The translations under genes and the position numbers were made by a program. Source: Earliella scabrosa (Eukaryota > Basidiomycota > Agaricomycetes > Polyporales > Polyporaceae). From it: a stretch of 64,000 nucleotides of DNA. Below, one piece after another: positions 46,001 to 57,913 of the stretch. Every line of letters starts with the position of its first letter. Position 1 is the first letter of the stretch. The notes under the pieces were generated by a model, which searched no databases, had not been told where the DNA came from, and worked only from the letters and a program-made list of their open reading frames with translations. Location of the stretch: positions 1,054,001 to 1,118,000 of the forward strand of contig JABYQQ010000016.1 in assembly GCA_022605405.1 (NCBI GenBank), read 5' to 3'.

Positions 46001-46797
46001 CATGCGTTCTACGCCGTCCGCGACAATTGTGAGGACCGCTTCGTTGATACGGGGGGCGTCTCGTTCTCGCACTGCATCGCGGACACGGGTGTCGCGTGCA
46101 TGGCGGGCGGCGCTGAATGTCCGCGCGGATTTAATGATTTGGTCCGCAACCTCACCGGAAATCTCCAGGATGATGTGGAACAAGAGGAGGGAGACATGTG
46201 GGTTGTAGGTCGTTTGCGAAGTGGATTCGGGTGGGTGTATGAGGGTGAAAAAGTCGGTGAAGAACGTTGGCCACTGGTCGACGTACGTGCAGAGAAAGAA
46301 GAGGGTGAGGGTATGTGCGAACTTGTTACGCAAGACTGGGAGGCGAGAACATGGAAGTCAGAGTGAGGTCATATGCGGTGTTGAGGACACTCACACGAGG
46401 CCTCTGACTCGGCAGGACCAAAGAGATACTCGGATTGGATGTAATTGAGCAAAGATTGCTGTAGTGTTTGGAACATTTCCGCATCTAGTGGTTCAACCCT
46501 TGGGCGCAATATACCGTCTCAATCCAAACCGAATCCCTTCGTCCGCATACTCGAATACACTCACCGATTGTCCAAGAACTCGTCAAGAACTCTGAGTGCA
46601 AAGAATCGCACTTGAGGGGGATGTTTCCTCCCACCATTCTGAGCAGCCTCCACGAAGACGGCAAGAGCAAGACGCCAGGTCGCAGGGTTTTGCTGGACGG
46701 CAGAGAGGTATTCAAGGGCCTGTTGATGCAGAGAGCTCTGCAGAGGATCGGACGCAATCAGAATAGCTTGCACGAATTGGTTTAGATCTTGTTCCAT
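43005..46797 (-). CDS. Exportin-T (tRNA nuclear export receptor, Los1/Xpot)
   Basis: Multi-exon gene coding for roughly 1050 aa of helical HEAT-type repeats. It begins MEQDLNQFVQAILIASDPLQ and SLHQQALEYLSAVQQNPATW. It continues with the Xpo1-like region (RVLDEFLDNR, NKFAHTLTLFFLCTYVDQWP, TFFTDFFTLIHP, YNPHVSLLLFHIILEISGEV). Later blocks include SWIDINLTVTRDTVPLLFTL, LLQNILLSVSHLPLA, YAYNLV-free spacer, YSEYPLTSHGEMLYALVQSG, LANLLAHFEPTELNDFMNFI and EAFDFFVTVFLPSQNWPQPT. This order and the opening are those of Los1/exportin-T, which carries mature tRNA out of the nucleus with Ran-GTP. ATG 46797 is chosen over the longer open frame upstream because homologues start MEQD-x-x-FVQA. Other importin-beta relatives fit less well. 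Confidence 0.9.
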
Positions 46798-47249
46798 GGC
46801 GCGAAGGGGGCTGAGAGTGTCGCCAGACACGACGGGCAGAGTGGAAATGTAGCCGGAGCTCTTGTGTGTCTGGCTTCTTGTAGAAACTCGCCTTACGCCA
46901 CGACCACTGTCGATTATCTTAATCTTTCACGGCCACGTGCGAGATCGACAAAGCTCAAAGTAAGATCGGCTCGCGCGGCCACAAATGACGAGCAGCCAAA
47001 CGTTCGCTGATGTTTGGAGAGATATCGAGGGGAAGTGCGAGACGACGACTGAGGGTGTAAAAGAGGTTTGTGGCGAGCATTCCTACTAGTCTTTGCGATC
47101 GAGTCAAATGCGGTCATAACAGAATACGCGCACGTGACACGTGCATCATGTACGCGTCGCGTAATTCTAAGTCGAGTCTGGACTTACAGCAGTACATCAC
47201 AGGAACGTAAGTATGCCCAAACGAAAGGAGAGTCTATTCCATGAGCAGA
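46798..47249. other. Intergenic between exportin-T and the F-box gene
   Basis: Both flanking genes read leftwards. It includes the word CACGTGACACGTG near 47130, two overlapping CACGTG-type E-box-like sites upstream of exportin-T that could be regulatory. No exon was supported. Confidence 0.4.
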
Positions 47250-49035
47250 TCAAACAAAATCCAGCATAAAAACATTCCCGTCGTACATTCCTAAGCAAAG
47301 TCTACCAGATACTTCGTCAAACGCCAACGAGTGGCACATAGTGGGCGTGAAGGGCAGCTCAGGATCATGCGGGAGTAGCAATCCCACCTTCGCGGTGCCT
47401 GTGTTGCGATCATACGCAAGCTTCATCACACGACTGAGCTGGGTCTCCCAGTTGTGCTCCAGCCAGACCGCGCGGACCCCCCTTGGGCCAATTTGGGAGA
47501 GTTGCGCAGACGACTCGTTCCCGATGTGGAAATCCCTCGACGACACGTCTCTCAGTCGCACCGTCGTGGGAGAGAGATCAAAGTTGAAATGGAGGAGCTG
47601 AGCGCTGTGTGGGTGGACAGAATGGTAGAACATGATCGCAGAAAGGCTGGAGGACGATGTCGCAGGTGATATGTGTGGGATATGGTGTCGTGGAACGGCC
47701 ATGGATGTGGGGCCCTTGAACTGCGCGATCATGCATCCAAGCGATGTGTAAGTGTAGTCATCGTGACTGGGGTCGTCGCTAGCTCCTGCGACTGGAGGAC
47801 TTGGGGTCCTACAAGGAGAAGATGTGAACGGTTGCGGCATCTGATACACGTGGACTACAAAGTCCCCGTTGACCTCCCCTACGAGGAAGAGGTAGTCGCC
47901 CCATGCGCGTACCCACATGAAGGAGAAGCACTGGACAGCATGGTCAGCCCAGAATGTACGCACGAACAGAAACCCGTACCTGTGCGCAAGCCGGATCTGC
48001 CCACTTCGTAGCACCGGTTTCGGGGTTGACGAACAGGATTTGTAGCTGTCCGGCACCTCCACCAGTGTCCAATGCAAAGATTGTGATTATGAGTAGGTCT
48101 TCACTATGAGCGGCGATCTCGTGAATGAGGGGGCGGAGATGCGGGGCGCGAGGGTGAGGTACGATATGTAACTGCTTGGGTTGGGCAGGGGTACGAGAGG
48201 GATAGACGGGATAGAGCCCACACTGGACGTTGGCAGGATCTTGCAACGACACTGCATGCACCTCGATGATCCTGGAAGCCGGAAAACTTGTGAGTTCTAC
48301 ACCTAACTGCGCCGAATCGTACTCACTCCCGCTGATCACATATACCCACAACCAACGTCACGGTCTCTCCCTCACTGTCCTGCAGCACTGCGCAGCTCCG
48401 GAAGATACCGGATATCTCGGTAGACCATACACGGCAGGCGTTGTTGGTATCTTCGAGCGACCAGAGACTCATAAGCGTGTGCCATGACTCGCGCTTACAT
48501 ACACGTTGCGCGGTCCAAAGCCACTTCCCGCCTGGCAGGAATTGCATCTGATCGACATATTGACCTTTGTTGTCGTTGATGAGGGCTTTGAAACCGCGGA
48601 CGCGTGTCCGGTCACGCTGCCAGTTGTCCTCGAGTCGGATGGCCTTGATTACGAGACGTTGTAGCTCGTCGCCGGAGAGTAAGCTGGGGCGTGTGTTCAA
48701 GGGGACGTCGACTGGTATCGGTAACTTGGAGATGATACGGTGCCACACGTAATCGCTGCCTCCAAAAGCATGGAGGGCGCGGCATGTCTACAGGCGTAAG
48801 TAAAGTGATTCGCTGTCAGCGGTCACGCGATTCATGCAGTGCAGTGGGTACTCACTTTGCGGAGTGTAAGGAGATCACGAACGTCTATGTAGTTGAGAAT
48901 GTCGAGTAGGATGTCCTCTGGCAGACTGATGAGCATCCTCCATGCGGCGGACGTGGTACGAAGGAAAGGAGGCCGCAACGTTAACGTTGACTCGGAAGCA
49001 TCGGACATGTGCTGTGAACGCAAGAAGCTCGTCAT
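47250..49035 (-). CDS. F-box protein, no recognised C-terminal repeat
   Basis: Several exons. The F-box lies near the N-terminus: MLISLPEDILLDILNYIDVR, DLLTLRKTCRALHAFGGSDY, VWHRIISKLPIP. The rest, about 480 residues, contains beta-rich segments with spaced Trp/Asp (FLPGGKWLWTAQR, HTLMSLWSLEDTNNACRVWS, GTAKVGLLLPHD, LCLGMYDGNVFMLDF) that look like a degenerate propeller, though I cannot place WD motifs with confidence. F-box proteins recruit substrates to Skp1-Cul1 ligases; the substrate is unknown. The first in-frame ATG is 49035; another at 49008 (MSDASESTL) is equally possible. The reading frame extends further upstream but without an ATG. Confidence 0.8.
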
Positions 49036-49841
49036 GTTATCTGATAAGATTAGATAACCCTCATCAATCGAGATTCGCTCAGTCACTTAGCGAGGGCCAC
49101 AGCCGGGCCCCGGCTGCCGGACTGCGCCGAGCCGTTTGCTCTCCTTGGTGCTGCGCCAGTCGTATGTACTGGAGACGACGTGGAGAAGCCTCGGTTGAAC
49201 ACGGTATTCACTTGCCAATGTGTCTCGATGGTGTCTTCTCCTGATCGATTCTTGATCAACGCCGCAGTATCGTGAATTGTCTTGGATCGTCTTCTCATGA
49301 CTCCAGCAGCCGGAAGAGGCGGGATCGATAGTAACGGAAGCCCGATAGCGCGCAACACACGACCTCAGAAGCCACATACATACTACCTAGGCCACGCGAT
49401 TGTAGCATCATCAAGTGCTGATCAGAGCTAAAGTAGTCGTGTACTGGTGGCTGCAATCGTGCGGCAGCGGGCCGTGTCTTCCTCATGAGACTGTCGTGGC
49501 GACGACCTCCTTTCACGCACCACAAACGTCCCGGATGCCATTCAAGCTTCGGGTGATGCATGCAATGCTTGTGGCTGCGGGTGAGGATCAGGCTGGTGCA
49601 CAGTTGCAACAAACACGCCTGAGGGGCGTGGTGGAAAGCCCAATGAAAGCCTGCGAAAGAGATGACCACCGAATATTGAGTCGTTTCGCATGATAAGATA
49701 GCGCTCGCCCATTTTGGGCAAACAGTCGTCAACTGCTCGGCACCGTCCTATATAAGCGACCATCCCTATGCCTCCCCTCTTTACTGCATTCCACCCTTTC
49801 GAGTGCTGGTCCTAGACCCGCTCCCGCCTCATTTCTTCACC
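49036..49841. other. Divergent intergenic region
   Basis: Lies between the F-box gene and the orphan membrane-protein gene, which point away from each other. Open frames here lack motifs. A TATA box serves the rightward gene. Confidence 0.4.
49749..49756 (+). promoter_or_regulatory. TATA box
   Basis: TATATAAG, 86 bp upstream of the ATG at 49842, a typical position for a core promoter with a short 5' leader. Confidence 0.5.
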
Positions 49842-52211
49842 ATGGATCCCAACGATCTCAGCAACCTCTCTGAGGTCGAGAGCTTGTCCGACTCTGACTG
49901 GCTCGACATCAGCAGCAGGGCTTCGGAGGACAACGACTCTCTCGTCGACTCCGATGTCAGTGATCGTGAGGATCTTGCCTCCGACTATCGTCCTCCTTCG
50001 CGCAGGTCACTCGCAAGCCACGCAAGCTCTCGTGAAGGGGAGATACAGGGCTGGGAGGGTATTGTTGAGGACAGTTCTGACGAGGCCCTTCCGCCGTCTC
50101 TCCATGTCGACGCAGGTGATCGCACACTTCGTATCCCGCGTCAGTCATTCAGGACGGTAGCACTGTCCGAGGCAGCCATCGCTCAGCACACCGCATCCGA
50201 AGATCCGGAAGAGGAGAAACGTGTCAAAGATGCCCTCGACCAGAGCATGGTCAGCACCCTCAGTGCGTCCCGCTCGAACTCGCTCAATGCGTCCGTGCAG
50301 ACGTCCATCGTGCATCCGCGAGACCTACGTCTTTCCTTCCCTGACCCTCTCACGAGCTCAAGTCCCCATGCACACTCCCTCAATCCCTCGTACGAGGACA
50401 TAACCGCCGACATGACCTACTCCGACCGGGATGCGCACAGCTCCACCGAAATGGTGGCGGAGACGGCGCTCGCCGCTGCTGATCCGGGCTCAACCACCAT
50501 GCCTGTGGTCGCGCGGGACGACGCATGCAAGGAAGTCTCTCTTGACCCCATCATCAACTTCTACATCGTCCTCTACGGCGCATCCTCGGCGATCAAGCAT
50601 CGTGTCGTCCAGAGAGTCCTTGAGAAGCTCATGGCTGCCACATCGTGTGGCTTCACGTCGCTCCCGCCATTTGTGGAGCCGCAGAACATATGGTCCATGC
50701 GCATGGTGTTGAACCGAGGGCGGGAGACGCACTCCATCATCTCCATTGTCGATCGAACAGACACCGTGTTGTGTGGGAAGGAGGTAGGTCATGCTCCCCT
50801 CTCTTCTGGGAATCTAACTTCATCCATCTTCAGCCGAGCCAGTTCGCTCTGTCAGACCGGCCTTCGCTAGCTGTCGTCTTCCTCCCATCTCCCATTACTT
50901 CGGTGCCTGAGCATACGCTTTACCTGCCGATTCTCACCCAAGATGAACTCGACGACGATGACGACGCATTTGCCCCTATCGACTGCTTGCTTGACGCCGA
51001 ACATCAATGGGACGCTATGCTTGTGCCAAAGAACAAGCTTGTCTCTTCTGCGTTCACATCCAGCAAGTCAGCCGTCGTCGAAGAGGAGGAGATCGTGCGT
51101 GCTTCTCCTGCCAAGGTCGCACGCGCGTTCCGGCCGCTTCTTCCCTCGGCCGACCAATGGTCAGGCTACCACCCTGCATCGCGCAATGCATTCACACTGT
51201 AAGAATACTCTTTCACCTCTATGACATAGCGCTTACGTCTACATTACCAGGTTCGCAATCCTTTCGATTGTCCTCGGTTACCTAGTGAATGGCTCCCTCC
51301 CGCTGTCTTCTACCCGTCGCGGGACTCCGACGATGGAGTTGAGCGTGCGCCCTGGCGCTACTCCGGTCGCGAACGCTTCACTCCCTGCCCCGACAACGAC
51401 GCCTTCCAGCATGGCATTAATCCCATCCTCGTTGAAGGACTTCGCGCTCGCTGCCATCAGTCCGTATGCCTTAGCGTCGTCGTCCTCTTCCGTCGCCACC
51501 AAGGCTGTACCTTCCCCCACGGCGGCGCCCATCGAAGAGCCAGAGCCGACGAGCGCTCCGTCGGAGTGCTCTTGTGGGTGTGGCTTGATCACCTGGCCAG
51601 AGACGTTCAGGCCGACAACCGACATCATCCTTCGGCCCACTCCGAATACACCGTCGCTCGCGAACCAGGCCTACCACAAGACCCTAGCCGTCATTGCGCC
51701 CCCGTCCCCTGCCCTCAAAGGGAAGGGCAAGGCTCGCGCCTTGGACGATGATGGATCGTTGTACGCCTTGAGCACTCGTCTCGCTGGCGCGCTCTCCGAG
51801 TACCTCGACATGCGCACTATGTTCGCTCAGACGTTCAAGGACGTGCAGGAGATCATCGACGCCCTTGACGACTTGGCGCGTGCGATCAGCAGGCAGACGG
51901 AGCTGGTGTGGGAGCAGTCGAAGTCGGCGGTGCAGGTTGTGCGGGAGGGCATCCGGACGCGTCACGAGCGTGCGAAGTCGCGTGCGAAGGAGCTGCGCGC
52001 GCTCGGACAACGGCTCTTCTCGTCCGTCAGCGCCCAGGTGCACGGACGGGTGGCCACGGCGAAGGAGAATGCGCGCGTGCTCAGGGAGAACGTGCGTGTC
52101 GGTCGGGAGGAGTCGTTCCGCATCCGACGGGAGAGGCGCGAGGTTCGGCGCGAACGGAGGGCGGAGCGTAGAGCTGACAGGCGGGCGCGCCGTGCGCAGC
52201 CCCTCCATTGA
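49842..52211 (+). CDS. Orphan single-pass membrane protein with acidic N-terminus and Arg-rich tail
   Basis: Exons 49842-50783, 50834-51198 and 51251-52211; 755 aa. Not a named family. Residues 1-110 are acidic/Ser-rich (SEVESLSDSDWLDISSRASE). Around 250-400 lies an alpha/beta-looking domain (LDPIINFYIVLYGASSAIKH, THSIISIVDRTDTVL, RPSLAVVFLPSPITSVPEHT). A single hydrophobic helix starts near residue 436 (FAILSIVLGYLVNG). It is followed by a Ser/Thr/Pro-rich stretch, a CSCGCG cluster and a long helical segment (YLDMRTMFAQTFKDVQEIID). The end is an extremely Arg/Glu-rich tail. No signal peptide is seen, so the N-terminal half is probably cytosolic. The last intron falls in the codon just before the membrane helix. 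It may be basidiomycete-specific. Confidence 0.8.
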
Positions 52212-52646
52212 AGCTTCTTGCTTCTTGCATGGTTCTATGGCTTTCTGGTTGGGATGCGTACATGTGCGCGTCCTTTTATATCTGGCTTCATCCACTTCTT
52301 CCTTGATTGGACTAATATGCTTTCTTGTACCATTCCCCCCACACCCCGCTACTCATTGCATGTACGACATAGGAACACCCATAGGCTGTACCAGTAGGAA
52401 TATGATCTGTGTTAAGTTGCACGGACTGCTTGCCAGCAAGAGACTACGAGAGACCACAGAAAGACGCGACGCGACGCGTCCCAAATGATGCACGTGTCAC
52501 GTGGTCGTGAGCAGCCATACGTCACGCGTCAGTACTGCCCCAGACGCCGGTCGGCGCAGCCTGAGACTGCGCCGAGAGCGATCGTCCACAGTTGCCTCTT
52601 GCTCTCATCCGCTACTTACCCCCATCTTCCCCCCGTCTCACCATCC
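52212..52646. other. Intergenic between two same-strand orphan genes
   Basis: No exon. A short palindromic stretch near 52492-52504 (CACGTGTCACGTGG) holds two CACGTG E-box-like sites about 150 bp upstream of the next gene. Confidence 0.45.
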
Positions 52647-53923
52647 ATGTATTCCTCTCAATCAAGCTATGGCTCTCCGCCTCCGGAGCTCTCAAACAAC
52701 CCATTCATCGACCACCCCGCGAATGCGATGGCTCGGTATCCCGACATCTCGGGCTCCGACGACCCCACCTCTTCCCAGTACACCTCCTGGCTCAATAAGC
52801 CATCCACATCCGCCTTGAACACATCGAACGCCGGATACTATGGTGGTCAAGGACCAATGTCGCCCCAGGGATACAGTGGTGGTTACCAGCAGCAGCCACA
52901 AGCCACAGGCTGGGGACAAGGTTCAGGCTTTTCACAGCCCCAGCAGCCCTACGGCCAGTCCTTCTCCCCTTCGCCAGCGCAGCCCCAGATGTCCGGCATG
53001 CCCTTCCAGCCATCGAGCTCTTTTGGGCAGCAGCTCGCCGCACAAGTCAACGGCGCGTACCCCGGCGGTATGCCGCAACAGGGACAACCACAGCAGTTCT
53101 CTGGCGGGTATGGGCAGGCCGCCTCTCCACAGTACGGACAGGGATACCAACAGGGCTACCCCGGACCCGGTCAGCAGCCGCAGCTGCAGCAACGCCCCTC
53201 GTACTTTGCGGAGTTCGATCCGTACGCCGGTGGCTCACAGAGCGGGGCTGCATCTACTCCGGGCGTCGTGCAGAGTCCTGGCGGTGTAGGACCCAGTGCC
53301 GGATCCGGAATCAGGGGCCAGCATCCAAGAGAGTATGTTCAGTCGCACAAGGCGGAGTTGGAGTCGTGGGACTCGTATTCTTGGAAACAGGTGCGTGGAG
53401 CAGTTGTGTGTCCGGATATAGCTTAGAGAGGCTGAATGCGGCTTGCTGTATGCGCAGGTGGACAACTGCTTCGATGCGTTGAAGAACGCCTGGGAAGCGA
53501 GGAAAGGGGAGCTGGAGGCGCGGCTGAAGGCGTTGGGCGGAGCCGGCCTGTTTGGCGGCGGTGGCTATGGCGGCATGTACGGTGGCCCGGCCCAACAGTA
53601 CGCGCAGCTGGAACGCGTGAGTCTGCCTCGTAGTTGCTGCTCTTGCTGCGCCGTTGAACTAACAACGATATATGATTGGACCAGATGGTCAAAGAAGCAG
53701 GATTGCATATTGGTGAGTGCATTCCGCCGGTTAGTATGAGCTCAGGACTCGAGTGTTGACTTATGCAACAACAGATACCATTGCGGCATCATCGTTCCAG
53801 ATGCAGGAGGTCTTTTCGGGCTACCGCCAATCCGGCGATGTCGCGTCGAAGCGACGAGTACGCGAGGCGATCAATGCTGCTCTCACAAGTCTCCCGGAAT
53901 GGCCTCAACCGTTGATGTTCTAA
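52647..53923 (+). CDS. Q/G/P-rich orphan protein with conserved helical C-terminus
   Basis: Exons 52647-53390, 53458-53616, 53685-53712 and 53775-53923; 359 aa. Residues 1-230 are low-complexity, rich in Gln, Gly, Pro, Ser and Tyr (GYQQQPQATGWGQGSGFSQP), resembling a prion-like or condensate-forming region. The C-terminal part is helical and charged: ELESWDSYSWKQVDNCFDAL, KNAWEARKGELEARLKALGG, then a Gly-rich loop and AQLERMVKEAGLHIDTIAAS, RVREAINAALTSLPEWPQPL. I do not recognise the family, though the C-terminal block looks constrained. No signal peptide or membrane segment. The shared orientation with the preceding orphan gene may be chance. Confidence 0.8.
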
Positions 53924-54323
53924 CTCGATCCAATCGCGACAGCCAAGCAACTACAATATACGATATTTATTCAGGTCGCCACCGCGGGAGAGTGTGAAGA
54001 AGGGCGTTTCTTGGTGCCTTATGGGACTCGACTTGTGCTTCTAACTATTGCAATCATATGTATGAATGGGCATCGTGCATGTAGAATAGTCACAGCCCTT
54101 CGGGCAAACCTGGCCACGACCTCCGCTTTTAGATGAGCCTCTTATGCCAAGTTGGAACGCAGGTTAATGAGGCTTACCTAATAGCAGAAACCGTTTCCCC
54201 GGGCCGACGGTTTCATAGGGGTAGGAAACAAGTTGTAGGCTTGTTACTCTTCGCCTTCTCCCATCCCCATCGACGAGTTACTTACTTGCGCTTTCTTACT
54301 CTCGTGCGTTCTCTTCCGCCACC
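53924..54323. other. Intergenic
   Basis: Nothing coding supported; 3' flank of the Q/G-rich gene and upstream region of the gene remnant. Confidence 0.4.
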
Positions 54324-54984
54324 ATGGATCCAGCTTATCAGACCAGGAGCGAGTGGTGCCCATTGTTCCCTTTTGTTACGAGTGCTGAGCGTTCGTTTCC
54401 CGCAGAGATCGTCGACCTGAGCGACGCCGAGCTCATTGCCCTTGGGTTCCTGGGCGAAAGTGAGCCCGGTCGTCATAATACACGTCCTCTCTCTCTCTCA
54501 CATTATCGCCTATCCACCTCGTCGACGCTGCTCCCGGTATAAAACGTATCGTCGAAAAGGTGAAGGCCGACCCCGAACGCCTCGGCAGTAAGTCTCTTAT
54601 TCTTGGCGCGTTCCATTCTCCCACTACTCACACCTTTTGTTTCCAGCCATCACCTGCTTCATGATTGACTGTATCAGGCGCCAGTATTACCCGGACCCCC
54701 CAACATCAGCCTCCCACGCTAAGTTGCGCAGGACAGTTTTTAAACAATTTTTGTAGATCTGAAGTTGTACTGGCGGCGAAGAGGATGGCAGGGAAACTCT
54801 CGGCCCCATCGTTGTATGGACCGCCCTTCGTCCCAACACCACAAACGCCGCGGCCGTTCGCGATGCTACGCGAGACATCCTCCACATCCTCGCTGACGTC
54901 CAGATCACCGATGTTGTCGAGTGGTACGAGGCATCGGTCGTCAGGCTGGTCGACCGTCGGCCCGCTTTAACAACTCTGGAATAA
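54324..54984 (+). pseudogene. Truncated remnant of a larger basidiomycete gene
   Basis: An ATG in strong context (CCACCATGG) starts MDPAYQTRSEWCPLFPFVTS, AEIVDLSDAELIALGFLGE, up to a GTGAGC donor. The next conserved-looking piece, PGIKRIVEKVKADPERLG, has no AG acceptor before it: the interval from 54462 to 54545 contains no AG dinucleotide. Then come ITCFMIDCIRRQYYPDPP and, in another frame, GRETLGPIVVWTALRPNTTN, AAVRDATRDILHILADVQIT and VVEWYEASVVRLV, ending at a stop at 54984. The last pieces match the N-terminal part of long Agaricomycete proteins of unknown function, in which several hundred residues follow. Here nothing similar follows, so I read it as a decayed or truncated copy. A short functional gene remains possible. 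Confidence 0.5.
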
Positions 54985-55517
54985 AGATCTGCCCATCTCG
55001 AGTCAGTGCGAGGCATGCTCAGAATGCCGTGTTTTACAATGTACTCTGTTATCTGACCTGCATGTCTCGAGCACCCTCTCCCTGGCCCCCAGCATGATAT
55101 TCCATAGGGTATAATAGAAGTACCGTAACTGCCCGATATGTTGTGAAAGTCTAGGACTCGGAAGGCCTGCGCAACTTGCCCGTATGTTGGTTAACCATGC
55201 GGGTTAGCGCCCCAGATCTGATGCAAAGATTCTGCATTACCCGTCCTGAGACCAGTCCACTGATTGAGGTGTGTCCAGAAATAGTATGGAATATGTACGG
55301 GTACTATGTAGCGTCCGAAGGGTCATCAGGGTTCATTACGTTACAACCATAATCACGCAGATTCGGAGTACTGAAGTGAAAAGTCATGCGGAAAGTGCGA
55401 GTGTACCGCGCAACCCAGCAAAGGTCCAAAGGCTACCTTAGCGTGTAATCGATCCCATCAATTTGATCCAAGAGCGATCCGGTGGGCGACGAGACAAGAA
55501 TCAGCCCAGAGCAGAGC
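54985..55517. other. Intergenic
   Basis: Between the gene remnant and the sedolisin stop. No exon, repeat or RNA gene was seen. Confidence 0.4.
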
Positions 55518-57913
55518 TCACGGGAGGTGCATGAACCGCTGAAGCAGTGTCGGGAAGCGTGGCGTGCCTAGGCCTGTTACGGGGTCCCACCCAGGCGCGG
55601 TAGGGAAACCATCCGTTCCACAGCCAGGGTTCGACCCGTTCTTGATGTCGTTGAACGCACTCGCAAAGATGTGCGAGTAAAGCTGCCAGACACAATTAAC
55701 TATCAGCACCCCGGTCTCTGCCCGTCCATCAGCACTCACCGCGGGGTTGATGAACCCGACGGGGCTCTTGCCCGCCGCGAGTCGCGCATCATTCACGGCC
55801 GCGATCATGGCGGCGACGATGGGCGTCGACGCGGACGTGCCGCCGCTGAGCGTGAAGTTCTGGTTGATGACAACCGCGGTCGGGAAGCCGTTCGCGGCGA
55901 TGTCGGGGATCGCGCGCCCGGAGCGGTTGAACACGTCCGGCCCAAATGGCGGGGCGAACTTCTTCAGGTATCTCTTCACTGCGCGGTTCTGGAAGGACGG
56001 CCGCAAGAAGACGTTCGAGAAGCCGCCGCCCGAGCCGAAGCGCGTTGGTGCGCTCTCCGGGTCCTTGACCTAATTGTTGTCAAGGGGGAATCAGAGACGG
56101 TGGAAAAGGAGACGGATGTTATAGATGAAGAAAGGGGGACGTACGCTCTTGCCTGGGTCGACCTGGGTCGAGCCAACTGCAGTGACGTATGGGCAGGTGG
56201 CGGGGAAGTTGGGGAGGAAGTTACCCTCCCCAACGGCTACATCCTCGCCATCGAGGGTAATGCATAGGTTCTCCGCGTTCGATGCTACTCCGTTATCTCC
56301 AGAAGCATACAGGAAGGTCATACCCGCAAGACCCAACTCAACATCCACGTCAGTTCCACAGCGATAGGTGATGGAACTTGCGATGCGACATACCTTGCCG
56401 TACTCCGTGCATTGACGTTGCATGTACTTGATGGGAAAGATTTCTGCGCCGGCGTAGGAGACAGAGTAGACGAAGGAGGGAGGTTTGTTGTTGCAATCTT
56501 GCACCGTGCCATCGAAGACGAAATCGAAGTCGGGGTCATCACCGCCATCAACGTTGCAGAAGTTCTCATCCTGTTGGATCGCATCGAGCAAGAGATTGAA
56601 CGAGCCACCTGCACCGAGGCAGAAGGTTACTATACAGATCCATCAAGGAGAACAAGCGAAAAACGACGTACTGCCGCCGACTTGGTATAGCTTGACCTCT
56701 TGCGTCTCCCCAAGAAGGCCCATGATGAGCTGGAAGTCTAGGTTGGACTCTCCAATGAGGTTCGGGTCCGTCTGCGTGGGGTCGATCACACCTGTCTAGA
56801 TGTGAGCTGCTGCATCGTAGGAATAGGATGTTGACTTCTCGCCTCCATCAATGCTAATGAGTGTCGGCAGCGTGCCAGCCAATTTCGGAGCGAATTTCTG
56901 GAAGAACAGCTTCAGGTCGTTGGGATTGAGAGTCTGGTCCGCTAGTTCCACTGCACAACAATGTCAGCGTGCCGTGCACTAACCCTGCCCTGCCAGTAGG
57001 GTCTCATTCAACTGCTCACCAACTCCGACCGTGTTCCTGTCAGTTGCCGTCAGGTTGGGATAGAAGCCGTAGAGCGCGCGGAAGCAGTCCAGCGTGGCCT
57101 GCGTGTCGCAGTGTTCCGCGTCTGTCATGACTTCCTGTCATTCGACAAATGACAGATCGAAACGGCCGCGCCAGCGCAAGAACATACGTATCAATCAGCA
57201 TCATCGCCGCGAGCTATTATTACTTCTGACAGTTGCGATCGAGCACAGACCTTTTCATCCATGTACGTCTTGCCTGGCCCGTTCGGCCTGTACATCTTCA
57301 TCTTCTTCCCGGCCGCGGGCGAGGCGCTGCTACGCTTCGCGAGCTGTGCGGCGAGACGCACGCCTCCAAACTCGACCGTCGGGGTGACGAGGTCGACGTG
57401 CGCGGTGATGTGTTCCGGAAGATGGTATCCGTGGTGACAGCCGACGTGCTCAACTCCAGTGTCCGTGTGCTGGTAGACGTAGTACTCCGCCGCAAGAAGG
57501 CTCTCCGCCTCAGCAACGGTGACGTTCATGTGCATATATCCGCCGTCTCTGCTGAGCTGTACGCTAGAGGGGTCTAAGCCGTCATGGACCAACCACGAGT
57601 GGACGATGTCGAGGGTCTCCTTCGAAGGGCGGAACGTCTGGGCGACGCGCGCTGGTGACCATAGCTTGCCGTAGTTGGGCGATAGAGGGTCGGAGACGTC
57701 GAGGAGGTATGCGTCGAGGTGCTCGAGGTTTGACTGGCGAAGCGCGATGCTAAGAGGCACGACGGTGTCGGGGTCCGCGCGGCGGCGAAGGGTCCACCCG
57801 TTCGGCACAGTACTGCGACGTTCGTGGAGAACACGTCGCGACAGCGTCGGTGCCACCACACTGGCAGCAGCGCTCGCGACGGAGACAAGGAGAGCCAAGG
57901 GAAGAACAAGCAT
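55518..57913 (-). CDS. Secreted sedolisin (tripeptidyl-peptidase, peptidase family S53)
   Basis: Multi-exon gene for about 600 aa. The signal peptide is MLVLPLALLVSVASAAASVV. The Pro-kumamolisin activation domain follows (LRQSNLEHLDAYLLDVSDPL, NYGKLWSPARVAQTFRPSKE, YHLPEHITAHVDLVTPTVEF). The catalytic domain has the Glu/Asp pair in LIGESNLDFQLIM, the oxyanion Asp in FLYASGDNGVASNAE and the serine in SGGTSASTPIVAAMIAAVND. The C-terminal calcium-site region is in AFNDIKNGSNPGCGTDGFPT and GWDPVTGLGTPRFPTLLQRF. It is an acid protease that is exported and removes tripeptides from N-termini, for scavenging nitrogen from protein. All catalytic residues are present, so it should be active. The start ATG is placed at the signal peptide. 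Confidence 0.93.

Noticed and set aside
54495..54510. CTCTCTCTCTCTC run as a functional repeat
   Set aside because: Short microsatellite inside a pyrimidine-rich intron-like stretch; nothing supports a role.
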